From Gleimia sp. 6138-11-ORH1 (GTDB taxonomy: Bacteria > Actinomycetota > Actinomycetes > Actinomycetales > Actinomycetaceae), in the NCBI RefSeq assembly GCF_024814355.1, contig NZ_JANUXV010000002.1:186001-250000 (forward strand): DNA of 64,000 nt, given 5' to 3'. Of this stretch, positions 34,968-44,649 are shown piece by piece. Position 1 is the first letter of the stretch; every line of letters starts with the position of its first letter. The translations under genes were made by a program, and so were the position numbers. Below the pieces are notes generated by a model. It searched no databases. It was given only the letters and a program-made list of their open reading frames with translations, and was not told the origin of the DNA.

Positions 34968-37331
34968 TCAGATCTTAGTTGGTTCAATCTTCCAAACTTC
35001 GTTCGCGTAATCGCGAATAGTGCGGTCAGAAGAGAAACGACCTGACAGGGTGATGTTTTGCCAACACATCTGTGCCCAGTGGCGGCGATCTGCGTAATCA
35101 AAAGCCATCCGATCGCGAGCTTCTCGGTAAGCTGCAAAGTCGCCCAGCAGGTAGTAAACGTCTGCTGGTTCCCAGCCGTTAGAGTTAAGCAGTGACCAGC
35201 GCAGGTCGTGGAACATACCGGTGTTGCCATCATCCAAAGTGCCGTCAATAAACGCATCCAAAACTCGTTTCAAGCCCGGGATAGTTTCGTAGCAGTGCAT
35301 TGGATTGTAAGTCTTACGCAGTTCAGGGAGTTCTTCTTCTTTAGCTCCGAAGATGTAGGCATTATCTGCCCCCACGGCTTCGAGGATTTCTACGTTAGCT
35401 CCGTCTAAAGTACCTAGGGTAAGGGCACCGTTCATCATGAACTTCATGTTAGAAGTACCTGAGGCTTCCTTACCAGCGGTAGAGATCTGTTCAGATACAT
35501 CCGCTGCGGGAATAATCTTTTCAGCTGGGGAGACGTTGTAGTTTTCAACGAAAACAACCTTGAGGCGGCCGTCTACATCTGCGTCGTTATTAACTACTCG
35601 GCCAACTTCGTTAATCAGTTTAATAATCGCTTTAGCGCGCACGTACCCGGGAGCTGCTTTAGCGCCGAAGATGAATACGCGCTTTGGTACGTCCAGGCGA
35701 GGGTTTTCTTTAATCCTGAAGTATAGGTCCATTACGTACATGATGTTCAGCAGCTGACGCTTGTATTCGTGCAGGCGCTTAATCTGTACGTCGAAAATCG
35801 CTTCTGGATCAATTTCGATGCCTTGACGCTTGTAGATCCAGTTAGCGAATTCAACCTTATTCTCATGCTTAATCTGATTCAGGCGATCGTAAATTTCATC
35901 GTTACCGGCGGTAGCGTAATCAGCTAAAGCATCCAGGTCAGTTACCCATGCGTCTGAACCGGTCACTTCGGTGAGCAGTGCGGAGAGGCGAGGGTTACAC
36001 TGGTTTAACCAGCGGCGAGGGGTTACCCCGTTAGTCTTATTGTTGAACTTTTCGGGCCAAATTTCATGCCATTCGCCCAGGGTTTCACGCTTGATAATTT
36101 CGGTGTGCAAAGCGGCTACCCCGTTGATGGAGAAAGCAGCGTAGCAGGCGATCCAAGCCATGTGTACCAGTCCGTTAGAAACTGGAGCCATGTAGTTTAC
36201 GCGGCCTTCGTCCAGTCCGCGCCCGTACATTTCTTCACGGAAACGACGGTCAATTTCCCAAACGATTTCCATTACGCGGGGGAAGAGACGGTCGAAAATG
36301 GAGATTTCCCAAGTTTCCAAAGCTTCTGCCAAAACGGTGTGGTTGGTGTATGCGAAGGTTTCGGAAACGATCTGCCAAGCCTTTTCCCACCCCATGCCGT
36401 GTTCGTCCATGAGGATACGCATTAGTTCTGGGATAGCTAATACTGGGTGGGTGTCGTTTAGCTGAATGCTGTTGTATTTTGCGAAGGAATCTAACGAACC
36501 GTGTTGGGCAACGTGGTTTTCGATGATTTCTTGTAGTGATGCAGAGCAGAAGAAGTACTGTTGGCGTACGCGTAGAACTTTACCTTCGTAGGTTGAGTCA
36601 TTTGGGTAGAGCACGCGGGAGATGTCCATGGTGCGTTCGCGGTCTACAATCGCGTCGGTAAAACGCTGGGAGTTGAATGCTGCGTAGTCGAATTCTTCGA
36701 TTGGTTCGGCTTTCCAGAGGCGTAAGGTTCCTACGTTGTCGGTGCCGTAACCGGTGATGGGGAGGTCGTAAGGTACTGCACGTACTTTTAGGTCGGCGTA
36801 GTTTACGAACCGAGTTTCTTCCTGACGGCGAATGATGAAGGGGTATTCTTCTTCCATCCATGCGTCTGGTTTTTCTGTTTGGAAACCGGAGGAGAATACT
36901 TGTTTAAAAAGACCGTAGCGGTAGAGGATACCGTAGCCAACTACCGGCAGGTCTTGGGTGGCGCAAGAGTCTAAGAAGCAAGCTGCCAGGCGGCCTAAAC
37001 CACCGTTTCCTAAGGCTGCGTCTGGTTCTTGTTCTAAAATGTCGGTGAGGTTTTGCCCAAAAGCGTTAGTGACTTTTTCGGCTTCGTCCATGAGCCCTAA
37101 ATTAAGTAGGTTATTTAAGAGGGCGCGTCCCATCAGGAATTCTGCAGATAGGTAGTGTTGGCGGCGTCCGGCTTTGTATTTTTCGGTGGTTGCGTGCCAT
37201 TTGTCTGCGATTTGGTCTACGACAGTGGCTGAAAGTCCCTGCCAGTAGTCCATTGGGGTGGCGGCGTTAGTTGGGCGACCAGAAATCGCGCGGATCTGCG
37301 TTTCTGCGGCCCCTTTAAAATCTGGTGCCAT
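34968..37331 (-). CDS. glgP: Glycogen/starch/alpha-glucan phosphorylase
   Basis: Releases glucose 1-phosphate from glycogen; PLP enzyme of family GT35. The 787-residue protein has the N-terminal signature GLGRLAACFLDS, the central QLNDTHPVLAIPELMRI, and the PLP-lysine region EASGTSNMKFMMNGALTLG. Length is typical of the E. coli GlgP type. It stands alone, convergent with groEL, with about 550 bp of AT-rich sequence upstream. Glucose 1-phosphate would feed the same pool as galactose 1-phosphate from the GH112 enzyme after epimerisation. Confidence 0.96.
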   Translation of the reverse strand: MAPDFKGAAETQIRAISGRPTNAATPMDYWQGLSATVVDQIADKWHATTEKYKAGRRQHYLSAEFLMGRALLNNLLNLGLMDEAEKVTNAFGQNLTDILEQEPDAALGNGGLGRLAACFLDSCATQDLPVVGYGILYRYGLFKQVFSSGFQTEKPDAWMEEEYPFIIRRQEETRFVNYADLKVRAVPYDLPITGYGTDNVGTLRLWKAEPIEEFDYAAFNSQRFTDAIVDRERTMDISRVLYPNDSTYEGKVLRVRQQYFFCSASLQEIIENHVAQHGSLDSFAKYNSIQLNDTHPVLAIPELMRILMDEHGMGWEKAWQIVSETFAYTNHTVLAEALETWEISIFDRLFPRVMEIVWEIDRRFREEMYGRGLDEGRVNYMAPVSNGLVHMAWIACYAAFSINGVAALHTEIIKRETLGEWHEIWPEKFNNKTNGVTPRRWLNQCNPRLSALLTEVTGSDAWVTDLDALADYATAGNDEIYDRLNQIKHENKVEFANWIYKRQGIEIDPEAIFDVQIKRLHEYKRQLLNIMYVMDLYFRIKENPRLDVPKRVFIFGAKAAPGYVRAKAIIKLINEVGRVVNNDADVDGRLKVVFVENYNVSPAEKIIPAADVSEQISTAGKEASGTSNMKFMMNGALTLGTLDGANVEILEAVGADNAYIFGAKEEELPELRKTYNPMHCYETIPGLKRVLDAFIDGTLDDGNTGMFHDLRWSLLNSNGWEPADVYYLLGDFAAYREARDRMAFDYADRRHWAQMCWQNITLSGRFSSDRTIRDYANEVWKIEPTKI

Positions 37332-37878
37332 GAGTTTTATCCTCTACTTAAGTTACCGGGTAATTCAGCAAGGTCTGAAAAACTTTGCAAGGATTACCAG
37401 TTTCTTACATTTTTGATACGGAGTTAGTTTATCGAGGATTAACGATTTTGCCCACCTCAATTTAACGTCATTTGCCTCTCAGTTAAGATTTTGCCTTAGA
37501 AAGACACGAAAAATCTTTTTAAGTAACATCTGGTTTTTCTAAATACTGTGTGTAAAGACAGTTTTTAAACACATTTCAAAAAACTGTGTTTCACATTTTT
37601 TGCGGCTTAACTTAGCCAAACCTTTTTTGGACTCATCTTTTTTAACTAATTTCAAGAATCCTTGAAAATCCTTACAGTTGTAGCGATTTAGTGGGGGTAG
37701 AAAATTCTAAAGGAAAATAAAGAAAATCTGGTTTAACTTAAATCGAAATTACGTAATTACTTGTGGATTTTTCTAAGCAGAAACTTAGTTGCAAACATTG
37801 GAAAAACGCGTAGTTTTTAACTATCAGGCCTGTTCGCAGCGCCAAATCGATAATCGAAAATATCTTTTAGGAGTCATC
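37332..37878. other. Intergenic region upstream of glgP and the DUF1540 gene
   Basis: An AT-rich region of about 550 bp between divergent genes that must hold both promoters. It contains a 12-bp perfect palindrome AATTACGTAATT at 37747-37758 and repeated ACTGTGTTT/AAACACA-like words around 37540-37595. An in-frame extension of the DUF1540 gene to 37789 lacks gene-like features. I see no RNA gene. Confidence 0.55.
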
Positions 37879-38133
37879 ATGTCTACCCCAGAAATCAACT
37901 GTGCAACTACTACTTGTTCCTTTAACAATGACGGCTGTGGAGCCTTCGCTGCCACCATGGGCACTAAAGGCTGCGTTACTTTCTTACAGATTGGAACTCG
38001 CCCAGCAGTAAAGCATGAAGCTATCGTGGGAGCTTGCCAGCGCACCGATTGCACTTTTAACCACGATCTTGCTTGCGACGCTACTTCCGTCAAAGTTGAA
38101 AACGCTAAGTGCCTTACTTTCTCTGCAAAATAA
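37879..38133 (+). CDS. DUF1540 cysteine-rich protein, two domains
   Basis: An 84-residue protein with ten or so cysteines arranged in two similar halves: INCATTTCSFNNDGCGAFAAT...CVTF and GACQRTDCTFNHDLACDATSV...CLTF. The C-x4-5-C-x-(F/N)N-x4-C-x-A pattern is the DUF1540 domain, probably a small metal- (zinc-) binding unit. The ATG at 37879 has TAGGAGTC before it; an ATG-less upstream extension is ignored. A terminator follows at 38151. Function is unknown. Confidence 0.87.
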   Translation: MSTPEINCATTTCSFNNDGCGAFAATMGTKGCVTFLQIGTRPAVKHEAIVGACQRTDCTFNHDLACDATSVKVENAKCLTFSAK

Positions 38134-38150
38134 TTTCACCTTTTATATCT

Positions 38151-38191
38151 TCCGGCTAACCAACTATCGGGTCTTCTGTTGGTTAGCCGGA
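38151..38191 (+). terminator. Terminator of the DUF1540 gene
   Basis: Perfect 14-bp arms (38151-38164 and 38178-38191) followed by TTTTTCTTT. Confidence 0.93.
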
Positions 38192-38202
38192 TTTTTCTTT
38201 GC

Positions 38203-38262
38203 AGCGTGAGTTTTACTCTTTAGCGCAAGTTTTATTCTGTGAGTGAACTTTTATTCCCAACG
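38203..38262. repeat. Degenerate 20-bp tandem repeat
   Basis: Three imperfect copies of a unit like GCGTGAGTTTTACTCTTTA lie between the DUF1540 terminator and the peroxidase gene. No function is visible. Confidence 0.45.
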
Positions 38263-38337
38263 TGACCGATTGCTCTTTCATAAATAATCACAGAAACATT
38301 CCTACAAAAAAGAAACTATCTATGCGAAACTAAAATT

Positions 38338-38829
38338 ATGAAAAATAGCATCTATGACTTTGTAGTAACCGACCTAAAGGGCGACCCCCACGACCTCTCC
38401 CAATACCAGGGCAAAGCTATCCTAATTGTAAACACCGCTTCAAAATGTGGTTTCACAGTTCAATACGATGGACTACAGGCACTTTGGGAAGAATTTAAAG
38501 ACCAGGGCCTAGTAATTCTAGGTTTCCCCTGCAACCAATTTAAACAACAAGAATCCGGCTCTGCGGATGAAATTCAAGAATTCTGCCGCTTAAACTTTGG
38601 CGTCACATTCCCCCTAATGGCAAAGATAGACGTGAACGGAGATAACCAAGCAGAAATCTATGCTTGGTTAAAGCAGAAAGCTCCCGGAATACTCACCCCC
38701 GACATTAAATGGAACTTCACTAAGTTCCTAATCTCTCCCGATGGAGTCACCATTAAGAGATTCTCCCCCACCTCCACCCCAGCCACGATTCGCCCCTGGG
38801 TACAAAAGGTACTGGGAATCGGATCCTAA
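38338..38829 (+). CDS. Glutathione peroxidase family protein
   Basis: Thiol peroxidase that reduces hydroperoxides. The 163-residue protein has the peroxidatic Cys37 in NTASKCGFT, the block GFPCNQFKQQE with Cys65, and WNFTKFL. Cysteine rather than selenocysteine is used. Actinobacteria usually lack glutathione, so thioredoxin is the likelier reductant. There is no ribosome site within 15 bp of the ATG, so translation may be leaderless. It stands alone with its own terminator. Confidence 0.94.
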   Translation: MKNSIYDFVVTDLKGDPHDLSQYQGKAILIVNTASKCGFTVQYDGLQALWEEFKDQGLVILGFPCNQFKQQESGSADEIQEFCRLNFGVTFPLMAKIDVNGDNQAEIYAWLKQKAPGILTPDIKWNFTKFLISPDGVTIKRFSPTSTPATIRPWVQKVLGIGS

Positions 38830-38869
38830 AAGTCTTGTTTATACAAACGATCTAACTGAATAAACCCAC

Positions 38870-38908
38870 TGGTTTCGGCGTAGCGAATAGTTCGCTACGC
38901 CGAAACCA
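38870..38908 (+). terminator. Terminator of the peroxidase gene
   Basis: Perfect 18-bp arms (38870-38887 and 38891-38908) with loop TAG. Confidence 0.85.
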
Positions 38909-39033
38909 ATTTACCCGCCACCCCTTACCCGCCTACCAATCAGGGGATTATCAGGGGAATCCCCGATACAAAACCCCCACCTTAGCCCATAAACTTAATA
39001 AGTAAACTGAATTTCTATATCTAAAGAGGGAAA

Positions 39034-39762
39034 ATGACTCAGCAAGATAATGTCGCCCCCATCGCTCAACTACGTGGCGTATCAAAAATCTACGGACAAG
39101 GAAGCACCGAAGTTAAAGCTCTCCACGGTGTAAGCGTTGATTTTCACGCCGGAAAATTCACTGCCATCATGGGCCCTTCCGGTTCAGGAAAGTCAACCAT
39201 GTTGCACACCCTGGCAGGACTAGATTCCGTCACCGCTGGAACTATCACTATTGCCGGTAAACAGATTACCGGACTATCCGACAAGGAACTTACTCATTTC
39301 CGACGCGACCACATCGGCTTCATCTTCCAATCCTTCAACTTAATCCCCACCCTCACAGCTAAAGATAATATTGAACTCCCCATGCGTTTAGCTGGAGCTA
39401 AAATCGACAAAAACTGGCTGGAACAAGTAGTCGCTTCCCTAGAACTAACTGAACGCCTAACTCATAAGCCCTACCAGTTATCCGGAGGCCAGCAACAGCG
39501 CGTTGCTGTAGCTCGCGCCCTGGTAGCTCGCCCCGCCATTCTAGTGGCCGACGAACCAACCGGTAACCTTGACTCTAAGACCAGCTCGGAAGTACTCAGC
39601 CTGCTGCGCAATGCAGTAGACCAGCTACAACAAACCGTTATTATGGTTACCCACGACCGTCACGCTGCAGCTATTGCAGACCGCGTCCTGGTTGTTAGAG
39701 ACGGGCAGATTGTTGCCGACCTCGACCACCCAACTGCAGACCAGATTGCGCAGGTAGCGTAA
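39034..39762 (+). CDS. ABC transporter ATPase, MacB/LolD type
   Basis: The 242-residue protein has Walker A GPSGSGKST, the Q-loop FIFQSFNLIPTLT, signature LSGGQQQR, Walker B ILVADEPTGNLD and the H-loop VTHD. The sequence is that of the antimicrobial-peptide/lipoprotein-export class that pairs with FtsX-type permeases. Its gene ends 2 bp before the permease ATG, so they are one unit. ATG 39034 is preceded by GAGGG. Confidence 0.95.
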   Translation: MTQQDNVAPIAQLRGVSKIYGQGSTEVKALHGVSVDFHAGKFTAIMGPSGSGKSTMLHTLAGLDSVTAGTITIAGKQITGLSDKELTHFRRDHIGFIFQSFNLIPTLTAKDNIELPMRLAGAKIDKNWLEQVVASLELTERLTHKPYQLSGGQQQRVAVARALVARPAILVADEPTGNLDSKTSSEVLSLLRNAVDQLQQTVIMVTHDRHAAAIADRVLVVRDGQIVADLDHPTADQIAQVA

Positions 39763-39764
39763 GC

Positions 39765-42314
39765 ATGAAAGGTCTCTTAAAAGCAAATGTGAAAAGCCAC
39801 GCCAGCAGGTATGTGGCAACCTCAATCGCAATTGCCTTAGCAACCGCATTCATTCTGGCTTGCTTAGGAATTGCCAACGGCTTCTACAAATCTATTGAAC
39901 GTTCCCTGGCAAATGACTCCTTAGGAGCAGACGTAGTAATCAGCCTCCACAATGACGCTCCAGCAGATTCAAAAGCTCTTTTAGAGGCTGATAAAACCCT
40001 GCGTGAAAATAAAACCTACGATAAGATTCGCACCGTTTACTTCGTTTTTTCACGCCTCGAAAATAACGGTTTCCAAATAAACGCTCGCATTCTTGAAACC
40101 CCACAAGAACCATTTAAGTTTTTAGATTTAGAAGCCGGTAAGACCCCTTCTGCCGCAGACGAAGCAGCTATTGACCGTAACATTGCTAAAGCCCTACGCG
40201 TAGACTTAAACGACACTATCACTGTCGAAGGATACGACTCAGAAGCTAATGAACCGGTAGAAAAGACTCTGCGTATTACCGGCATCTACCCAGCGGGAAC
40301 AATTTCTATCCCCACTGTCACAACATCTGCGGAAACAGCAAAATTATTCAACAACGCTGAAACCCGCCCTACCTACATCCTTTTAGCTGGAACTGACGTA
40401 ACTTCAGTTACCCAAACTTTAACTGAAGCGGGAAAAATCAAAGATTTAGATATCCAAACGCAAACTTCCTTCGTAACAAACTCAGTTGATAAGTTCACTA
40501 ACGGAACTGGAGTCATGCTAGCTATCCTGGTGACTTTCCCAGCTTTAGCGATCATTACCGCAATCATCGTTGTTTCCACCACATTCAATGTGCTCTTAGC
40601 TCAGCGTAAACGTGAACTGGCACTACTACGCGCCATTGGGGCTACCAGCCAGCAAATCCGAAACCTAGCCTTAAAAGAAGCATTACTGGTGGGCACATTC
40701 TCTGCGCTCATGGGGGTAATAGCAGGTACTCTCCTGTCAGGTGTACTTAACTACTTCACTGGTTTAACAGTTACTTGGCAAGAATCGTTCCTCACAGCTT
40801 CCCCAGCGGCGGTTGCAATCTCCTTCACATTAGGTCTACTAATTGCCTTAATCGCAAGTTTCGGCCCGGCTCGCCGCATCGCCGGAGTCTCCCCAATGGT
40901 GGCTCTACACCCAGAAGACCCAAACGCCATGAACACCAAAAAACGTACCTTCAGGGCCGTAATTGGAAGCGTCATTTTCGCCCTCGGAACTGGCACTATG
41001 CTGGGCGCAATCTACACTTTGGACGGGGGAAACCGTTTCGCCTTAGCCTTTGTAGGGGGAATGATTTCTTTCTTAGGCGCACTCTTCCTTATCGGGATTC
41101 TCATGCCAAAACTCAGCTCCGCATTAGGGCGTTTAATCGGTAAACTTTCTTTAACTACCCAACTTGCCAGCGAAAATACGGTGCGTAACCCGACTCGCAC
41201 CGGAGCAACCGGCACCGCCCTATTCTTGGGAGTAACCTTAGTGGTTATGATCATGGTGGGAGCCGAATCTGTCCGCCACACTGTTTTAGCTGAAATCGAT
41301 TCCAAACGCCCAGTTGATGCGGTAGCAGTTGCCTCTGCGGACACGGAATTCTCAGCGGCGGACATTGAACGGATTAAGTCACTGCAATACGTGCAGGGCG
41401 CATTACCCACTGACCAATTCCTAACCAGCATTGCGATAGATGAACAACCAACACAGATGGCTTCGATCCTCAAAAACGTAGACTTAGCTGACTACGCTCA
41501 CTCTGAAGTGCGCCAGCCAAGTGACTCGGAAATTCTGGTTCCTAATGGTGAGTTCCTCCCCGCTTCTAAGGAAGTTACGGTAGCTACCGGTTCTGTGCAG
41601 CTTAAGCTGAAACCAGTTCCTGCTGGTGTCCCCGGCTATGTGGTTTCAAAAACTAACTTTGAGAAGTTAGCGGCTGAAGTCCCTAAAGCACAACCGTGGA
41701 TTCCCGAGCCAGGTTCTAAAACTACACCAAACTTAGGGGAAATCTCCGCTCCCGTAGCTCAGCGCGTTGTTTACCTTAAGATTGACAACAACATTCCTTC
41801 TGACGAAGTTAATAGTCTTTTCAATAAGATTTCTAACAATAATGAGTTCATTAATGTTGGGGGCGGTTTAACTGACCGTCTGCTTTACACCAAAATATTG
41901 AATATCATGCTTGGCGGCGTCATTGGAATGCTAGCTGTCTCAGTGTTCGTGGCTTTAGTGGGGGTAACTAATACTCTGGCACTTTCCGTTGTGGAACGCC
42001 GCCGCGAAAGTGCTCTGCTGCGCGCTCTGGGAATGACCCGCGCGTCTGTGCGCAATATGCTCAGTATCGAAGCGCTTTTGATTGGGTTAAGTTCCCTGCT
42101 CTTAGGCATCTTGTTGGGAACTTTCTACGGTTGGGCTGGCTTCATGGCTCTCCCGCTTAACGAAATCGTTGATAGCTCCTCTTTGCAGATTCCGTGGCTA
42201 CAGATTCTGGGAATTTCTGCCACCGTGATTTTGGCAGCTCTTCTGGCCTCCCTTGCTCCGGGTCGTAAAGCCGCTAAAGCTCATCCGGTAGAAGCCATGG
42301 CAGATGTAAGCTAA
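39765..42314 (+). CDS. FtsX-type ABC transporter permease
   Basis: An 849-residue permease. An N-terminal transmembrane helix (about 16-40) is followed by a large extracytoplasmic MacB-type domain (41-245), three helices with LLRAIGATSQQIRNLALKEALLVG, a second membrane block, another extracytoplasmic domain (about 500-690), and a final FtsX domain with LLRALGMTRASVRNMLSIEALLIG. This duplicated layout is typical of actinobacterial exporters of antimicrobial peptides or lipids. Substrate unknown. No two-component system adjoins it. Confidence 0.94.
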   Translation: MKGLLKANVKSHASRYVATSIAIALATAFILACLGIANGFYKSIERSLANDSLGADVVISLHNDAPADSKALLEADKTLRENKTYDKIRTVYFVFSRLENNGFQINARILETPQEPFKFLDLEAGKTPSAADEAAIDRNIAKALRVDLNDTITVEGYDSEANEPVEKTLRITGIYPAGTISIPTVTTSAETAKLFNNAETRPTYILLAGTDVTSVTQTLTEAGKIKDLDIQTQTSFVTNSVDKFTNGTGVMLAILVTFPALAIITAIIVVSTTFNVLLAQRKRELALLRAIGATSQQIRNLALKEALLVGTFSALMGVIAGTLLSGVLNYFTGLTVTWQESFLTASPAAVAISFTLGLLIALIASFGPARRIAGVSPMVALHPEDPNAMNTKKRTFRAVIGSVIFALGTGTMLGAIYTLDGGNRFALAFVGGMISFLGALFLIGILMPKLSSALGRLIGKLSLTTQLASENTVRNPTRTGATGTALFLGVTLVVMIMVGAESVRHTVLAEIDSKRPVDAVAVASADTEFSAADIERIKSLQYVQGALPTDQFLTSIAIDEQPTQMASILKNVDLADYAHSEVRQPSDSEILVPNGEFLPASKEVTVATGSVQLKLKPVPAGVPGYVVSKTNFEKLAAEVPKAQPWIPEPGSKTTPNLGEISAPVAQRVVYLKIDNNIPSDEVNSLFNKISNNNEFINVGGGLTDRLLYTKILNIMLGGVIGMLAVSVFVALVGVTNTLALSVVERRRESALLRALGMTRASVRNMLSIEALLIGLSSLLLGILLGTFYGWAGFMALPLNEIVDSSSLQIPWLQILGISATVILAALLASLAPGRKAAKAHPVEAMADVS

Positions 42315-42337
42315 CGGTCTTAAACTAAGCTGCTAAT

Positions 42338-42397
42338 AAAGGTACGTGCTTGTGTTTTTTAGCGATATTTCGCGCAAAAACACAAGCACGTACCTTT
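42338..42397. repeat. GGTAC-family inverted pair, 22-bp perfect arms
   Basis: Left arm 42338-42359 (AAAGGTACGTGCTTGTGTTT then TT) and right arm 42376-42397 are perfect reverse complements around a 16-base loop. It lies between convergent permease and ferrochelatase genes and may serve as terminator for both. Confidence 0.92.
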
Positions 42398-42420
42398 CGT
42401 TATGGGCTAGAAGCGTTTGA

Positions 42421-43425
42421 CTACACCCAGCCAGCTAAAAGTTCTTCAGCTTCCACTGCGAGGGCGTTAATACAAGCCGCTTCCCCATTCGCCCACGGGA
42501 CGTAGTGGAAGTTCTTCCCCCCAGCAGCTTCATAAGTTTCCCTATTAAGCACCGCAATCTCTTCAAGAGTTTCTAAACAATCCGCCATAAACCCCGGGCA
42601 GATTACATCCAGGCGCTCAGTGCCGGCTTCGCCCAGTTCAGCAACCGTGTCAATCGTTGTCGGTCCAATCCACTTAGCGGGACCGAAAACCGACTGGTAG
42701 GTGACCAGTAGACCGCCCTCGGGAATATTTAATCTCTCAGCCAGCGCTTTAGCACCCGCCTCACATTCTTCCCAGTAGGGGTCTCCCGCATCATGCATAG
42801 CTTGCGGAATCGAATGGTAAGAAGCTACCACCCGGTCACCGCCCGCAAAATTGGGGCGGCCAGCCGTTTCCCAGTGGGATTCTAAAGCCACTGCCAAAGA
42901 CTCAATGTAAGCAGTTGCGGTAGGAAAAGAGCGGAGCAGACGCAGGCTCGGCAGGTTGCGTTTGCGTCGCGTCCAGCGCGCCACCTGATCGTAAACTGCG
43001 CCCACAGTCGAAGCCGAGTACTGCGGGTAGGCCGGTAGGATCGCAATCTGCTGGTAGCCGGCAACAGTTAGCTGTTCCAGGACGTCTTGCAGCTGCTGGT
43101 CTCCGTAACACATTCCGTAGGTGACGTGGGCGCGCCCTTGGAAATGTGTTGCCAGCCCCTCCACCTGCGCCAAGGTGCCGGTCAGCAGCGGAGAGCCCGC
43201 GTCTGTCCAAATCGTCTGGTAGGCGTGGGCAACTTTTTTGGGGCGCACGCGCAAAATGATGCCTTCTAAAAGAGGGCGCCACAGGATTGGGGAATATTCA
43301 ATCACCCGGCGGTCAGAGAGGAATTCTCTCAAAAACTGGCGGACTTCTTTCTTTTCCGGTGCGCTGGGAGTACCCAGATTAACAATTACGAGGGCGGTAG
43401 AAGAACCTTTTAGTTTTTCTGACAT
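42421..43425 (-). CDS. Ferrochelatase (protoporphyrin or coproporphyrin)
   Basis: Inserts iron into a porphyrin. It has the opening VIVNLGTPSAP, ILPAYPQYSASTVG, the catalytic-His region SYHSIPQAM (family SFHG-x-P), and the conserved acidic site CLETLEEI. At 334 residues the length is normal. In actinobacteria the substrate is usually coproporphyrin III. No other heme gene is near. Start choice: ATG 43423-43425 has AGAAAG in front; an ATG six codons upstream is possible. Two octamer copies lie within the gene (42459, 42714) and one near its start (43389). Confidence 0.93.
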   Translation of the reverse strand: MSEKLKGSSTALVIVNLGTPSAPEKKEVRQFLREFLSDRRVIEYSPILWRPLLEGIILRVRPKKVAHAYQTIWTDAGSPLLTGTLAQVEGLATHFQGRAHVTYGMCYGDQQLQDVLEQLTVAGYQQIAILPAYPQYSASTVGAVYDQVARWTRRKRNLPSLRLLRSFPTATAYIESLAVALESHWETAGRPNFAGGDRVVASYHSIPQAMHDAGDPYWEECEAGAKALAERLNIPEGGLLVTYQSVFGPAKWIGPTTIDTVAELGEAGTERLDVICPGFMADCLETLEEIAVLNRETYEAAGGKNFHYVPWANGEAACINALAVEAEELLAGWV

Positions 43426-43630
43426 TTGCTTTCTTTCTGTCATTACTTAAGTAATCTTAGCGAAAGCTCCCTCTAGATTTAGGTAAGCCGAATGACAGTT
43501 TGTCAGAAACAAATCGTTAAAGGATTATCTCTCCGGCACCCCCAATGGGTCGCATAGACTTTCAGTACCGTAGCAGACTCTCTACCAAAACCAAGTCTCT
43601 GCGCAACCAGGTGCTGCCTGCTGGTTTTAT

Positions 43631-44470
43631 TCAGAACGCGTTACGCTCAGGCGCGGTTTCTTGCGATACGTCTAACAAACCCACCTTTTTTAGGGCGCGT
43701 AACCGATTCCGTACCGGAACTCTGACGGTAGTCCACCGGGCGATAAAACCAAATATGCCCGGGGAATATAGTTTTTCAGAAAAATCTTCCGCCGGATTCA
43801 AATAGGGGAAATTATCTTTACCCACTGCACAAAGCGTCAAGGCACGGAACGCACCTGCAGGAATTTGCTGTGCTGCCCACGCATCAGCCGAATATTCAAG
43901 ATTCTTAGCCATCGCCATCCCAAATCCTGGGGTAGCAAAACCAGTTGCAGAAAAGATCAACCAATAATTGCGATGGTGGTTAAAGACAAAATGACCTACC
44001 TGATGCGCCACCATAAACCGCAGGGCTTCAGGAGTCTGATTTTCTCTACAACCTGCTAGAAAATCAGAACTAATCACGATACTTTTTCTCAGCCCGGGAG
44101 TTTGTACACAAGGATCCACCTCTAAATCGTTTGAAAGATAGACAGAAGGTATTTTCTTTAGACCGGCTTGTTGACAAACCTCCACGACTATCTCATACAC
44201 TTCCGGTAATTGCTGTGGCGAAATTGGAACTAAGTTTAACCTTAACTTAGCCAGTTTTAATCGGTGGAAAAGCACAAGCCCGATAGGAAAATATAAAATC
44301 GTAAGGGCCATATTAAAGATATCCTGATCAAGCGGAAACCAAAGAAGCAGAATAAAGGAACTGATCAATAAAAGTATCAATAGTAACGCTGATGAGATTA
44401 ACCAGCTTATCCCTTGGCGGTAGTAAGCGCGTAATAGTCTTCCCTGCTTTTGGTTTAGCGTTACTTTCAC
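43631..44470 (-). CDS. M48-like membrane protein, catalytic Glu replaced by Gln
   Basis: A 279-residue protein with two transmembrane segments (about 21-45 and 50-70) followed by an M48-type region. The zinc site HExxH reads H156-QVG-H160, so the catalytic Glu is Gln157 (codon CAG at 44000-44002). The downstream third-ligand motif ExxxD is intact (E192-YSA-D196). Zinc could still bind but peptide hydrolysis should be lost, which makes it a pseudoprotease or a very recent loss. Neighbours are a ferrochelatase and a tRNA gene. Confidence 0.8.
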   Translation of the reverse strand: MKVTLNQKQGRLLRAYYRQGISWLISSALLLILLLISSFILLLWFPLDQDIFNMALTILYFPIGLVLFHRLKLAKLRLNLVPISPQQLPEVYEIVVEVCQQAGLKKIPSVYLSNDLEVDPCVQTPGLRKSIVISSDFLAGCRENQTPEALRFMVAHQVGHFVFNHHRNYWLIFSATGFATPGFGMAMAKNLEYSADAWAAQQIPAGAFRALTLCAVGKDNFPYLNPAEDFSEKLYSPGIFGFIARWTTVRVPVRNRLRALKKVGLLDVSQETAPERNAF

Positions 44471-44515
44471 AGTTGTCTCCGTGCTTGATTAGCAAAAATA
44501 CTTCAACCTAGTAGT

Positions 44516-44546
44516 AAGGCGTCCTGCGTAAACCGCAGGACGCCTT
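44516..44546 (-). terminator. Terminator downstream of tRNA-Thr
   Basis: Perfect 13-bp arms (44516-44528 and 44534-44546) with loop TAAAC, immediately after the tRNA in its direction of transcription. Confidence 0.85.
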
Positions 44547-44551
44547 TTCTG

Positions 44552-44624
44552 AGCCACCTGTCGGACTCGAACCGACGACCGTCCGCTTACAAGGCGGGAG
44601 CTCTACCAACTGAGCTAAGGTGGC
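44552..44624 (-). tRNA. tRNA-Thr (anticodon TGT)
   Basis: On the minus strand the acceptor stem is GCCACCT/AGGTGGC, the D-arm is AGCTCAGTTGGTAGAGCT, and the anticodon loop CTTGTAA gives TGT. The T-arm is GTCGGTTCGAGTCCGAC. CCA is not encoded. One base pair at the top of the anticodon stem is mismatched. Confidence 0.95.
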
Positions 44625-44649
44625 ACCTTCATAAGTTTGCCATTAAAAA

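Noticed and set aside
37789-37878. Thirty-codon upstream extension of the DUF1540 gene
   Set aside because: It has no ribosome site, whereas TAGGAGTC precedes the ATG at 37879.
43545-43805. Plus-strand frame opposite the M48-like gene
   Set aside because: It is antisense to a gene with clear domain motifs, and its sequence looks like a translated complement.
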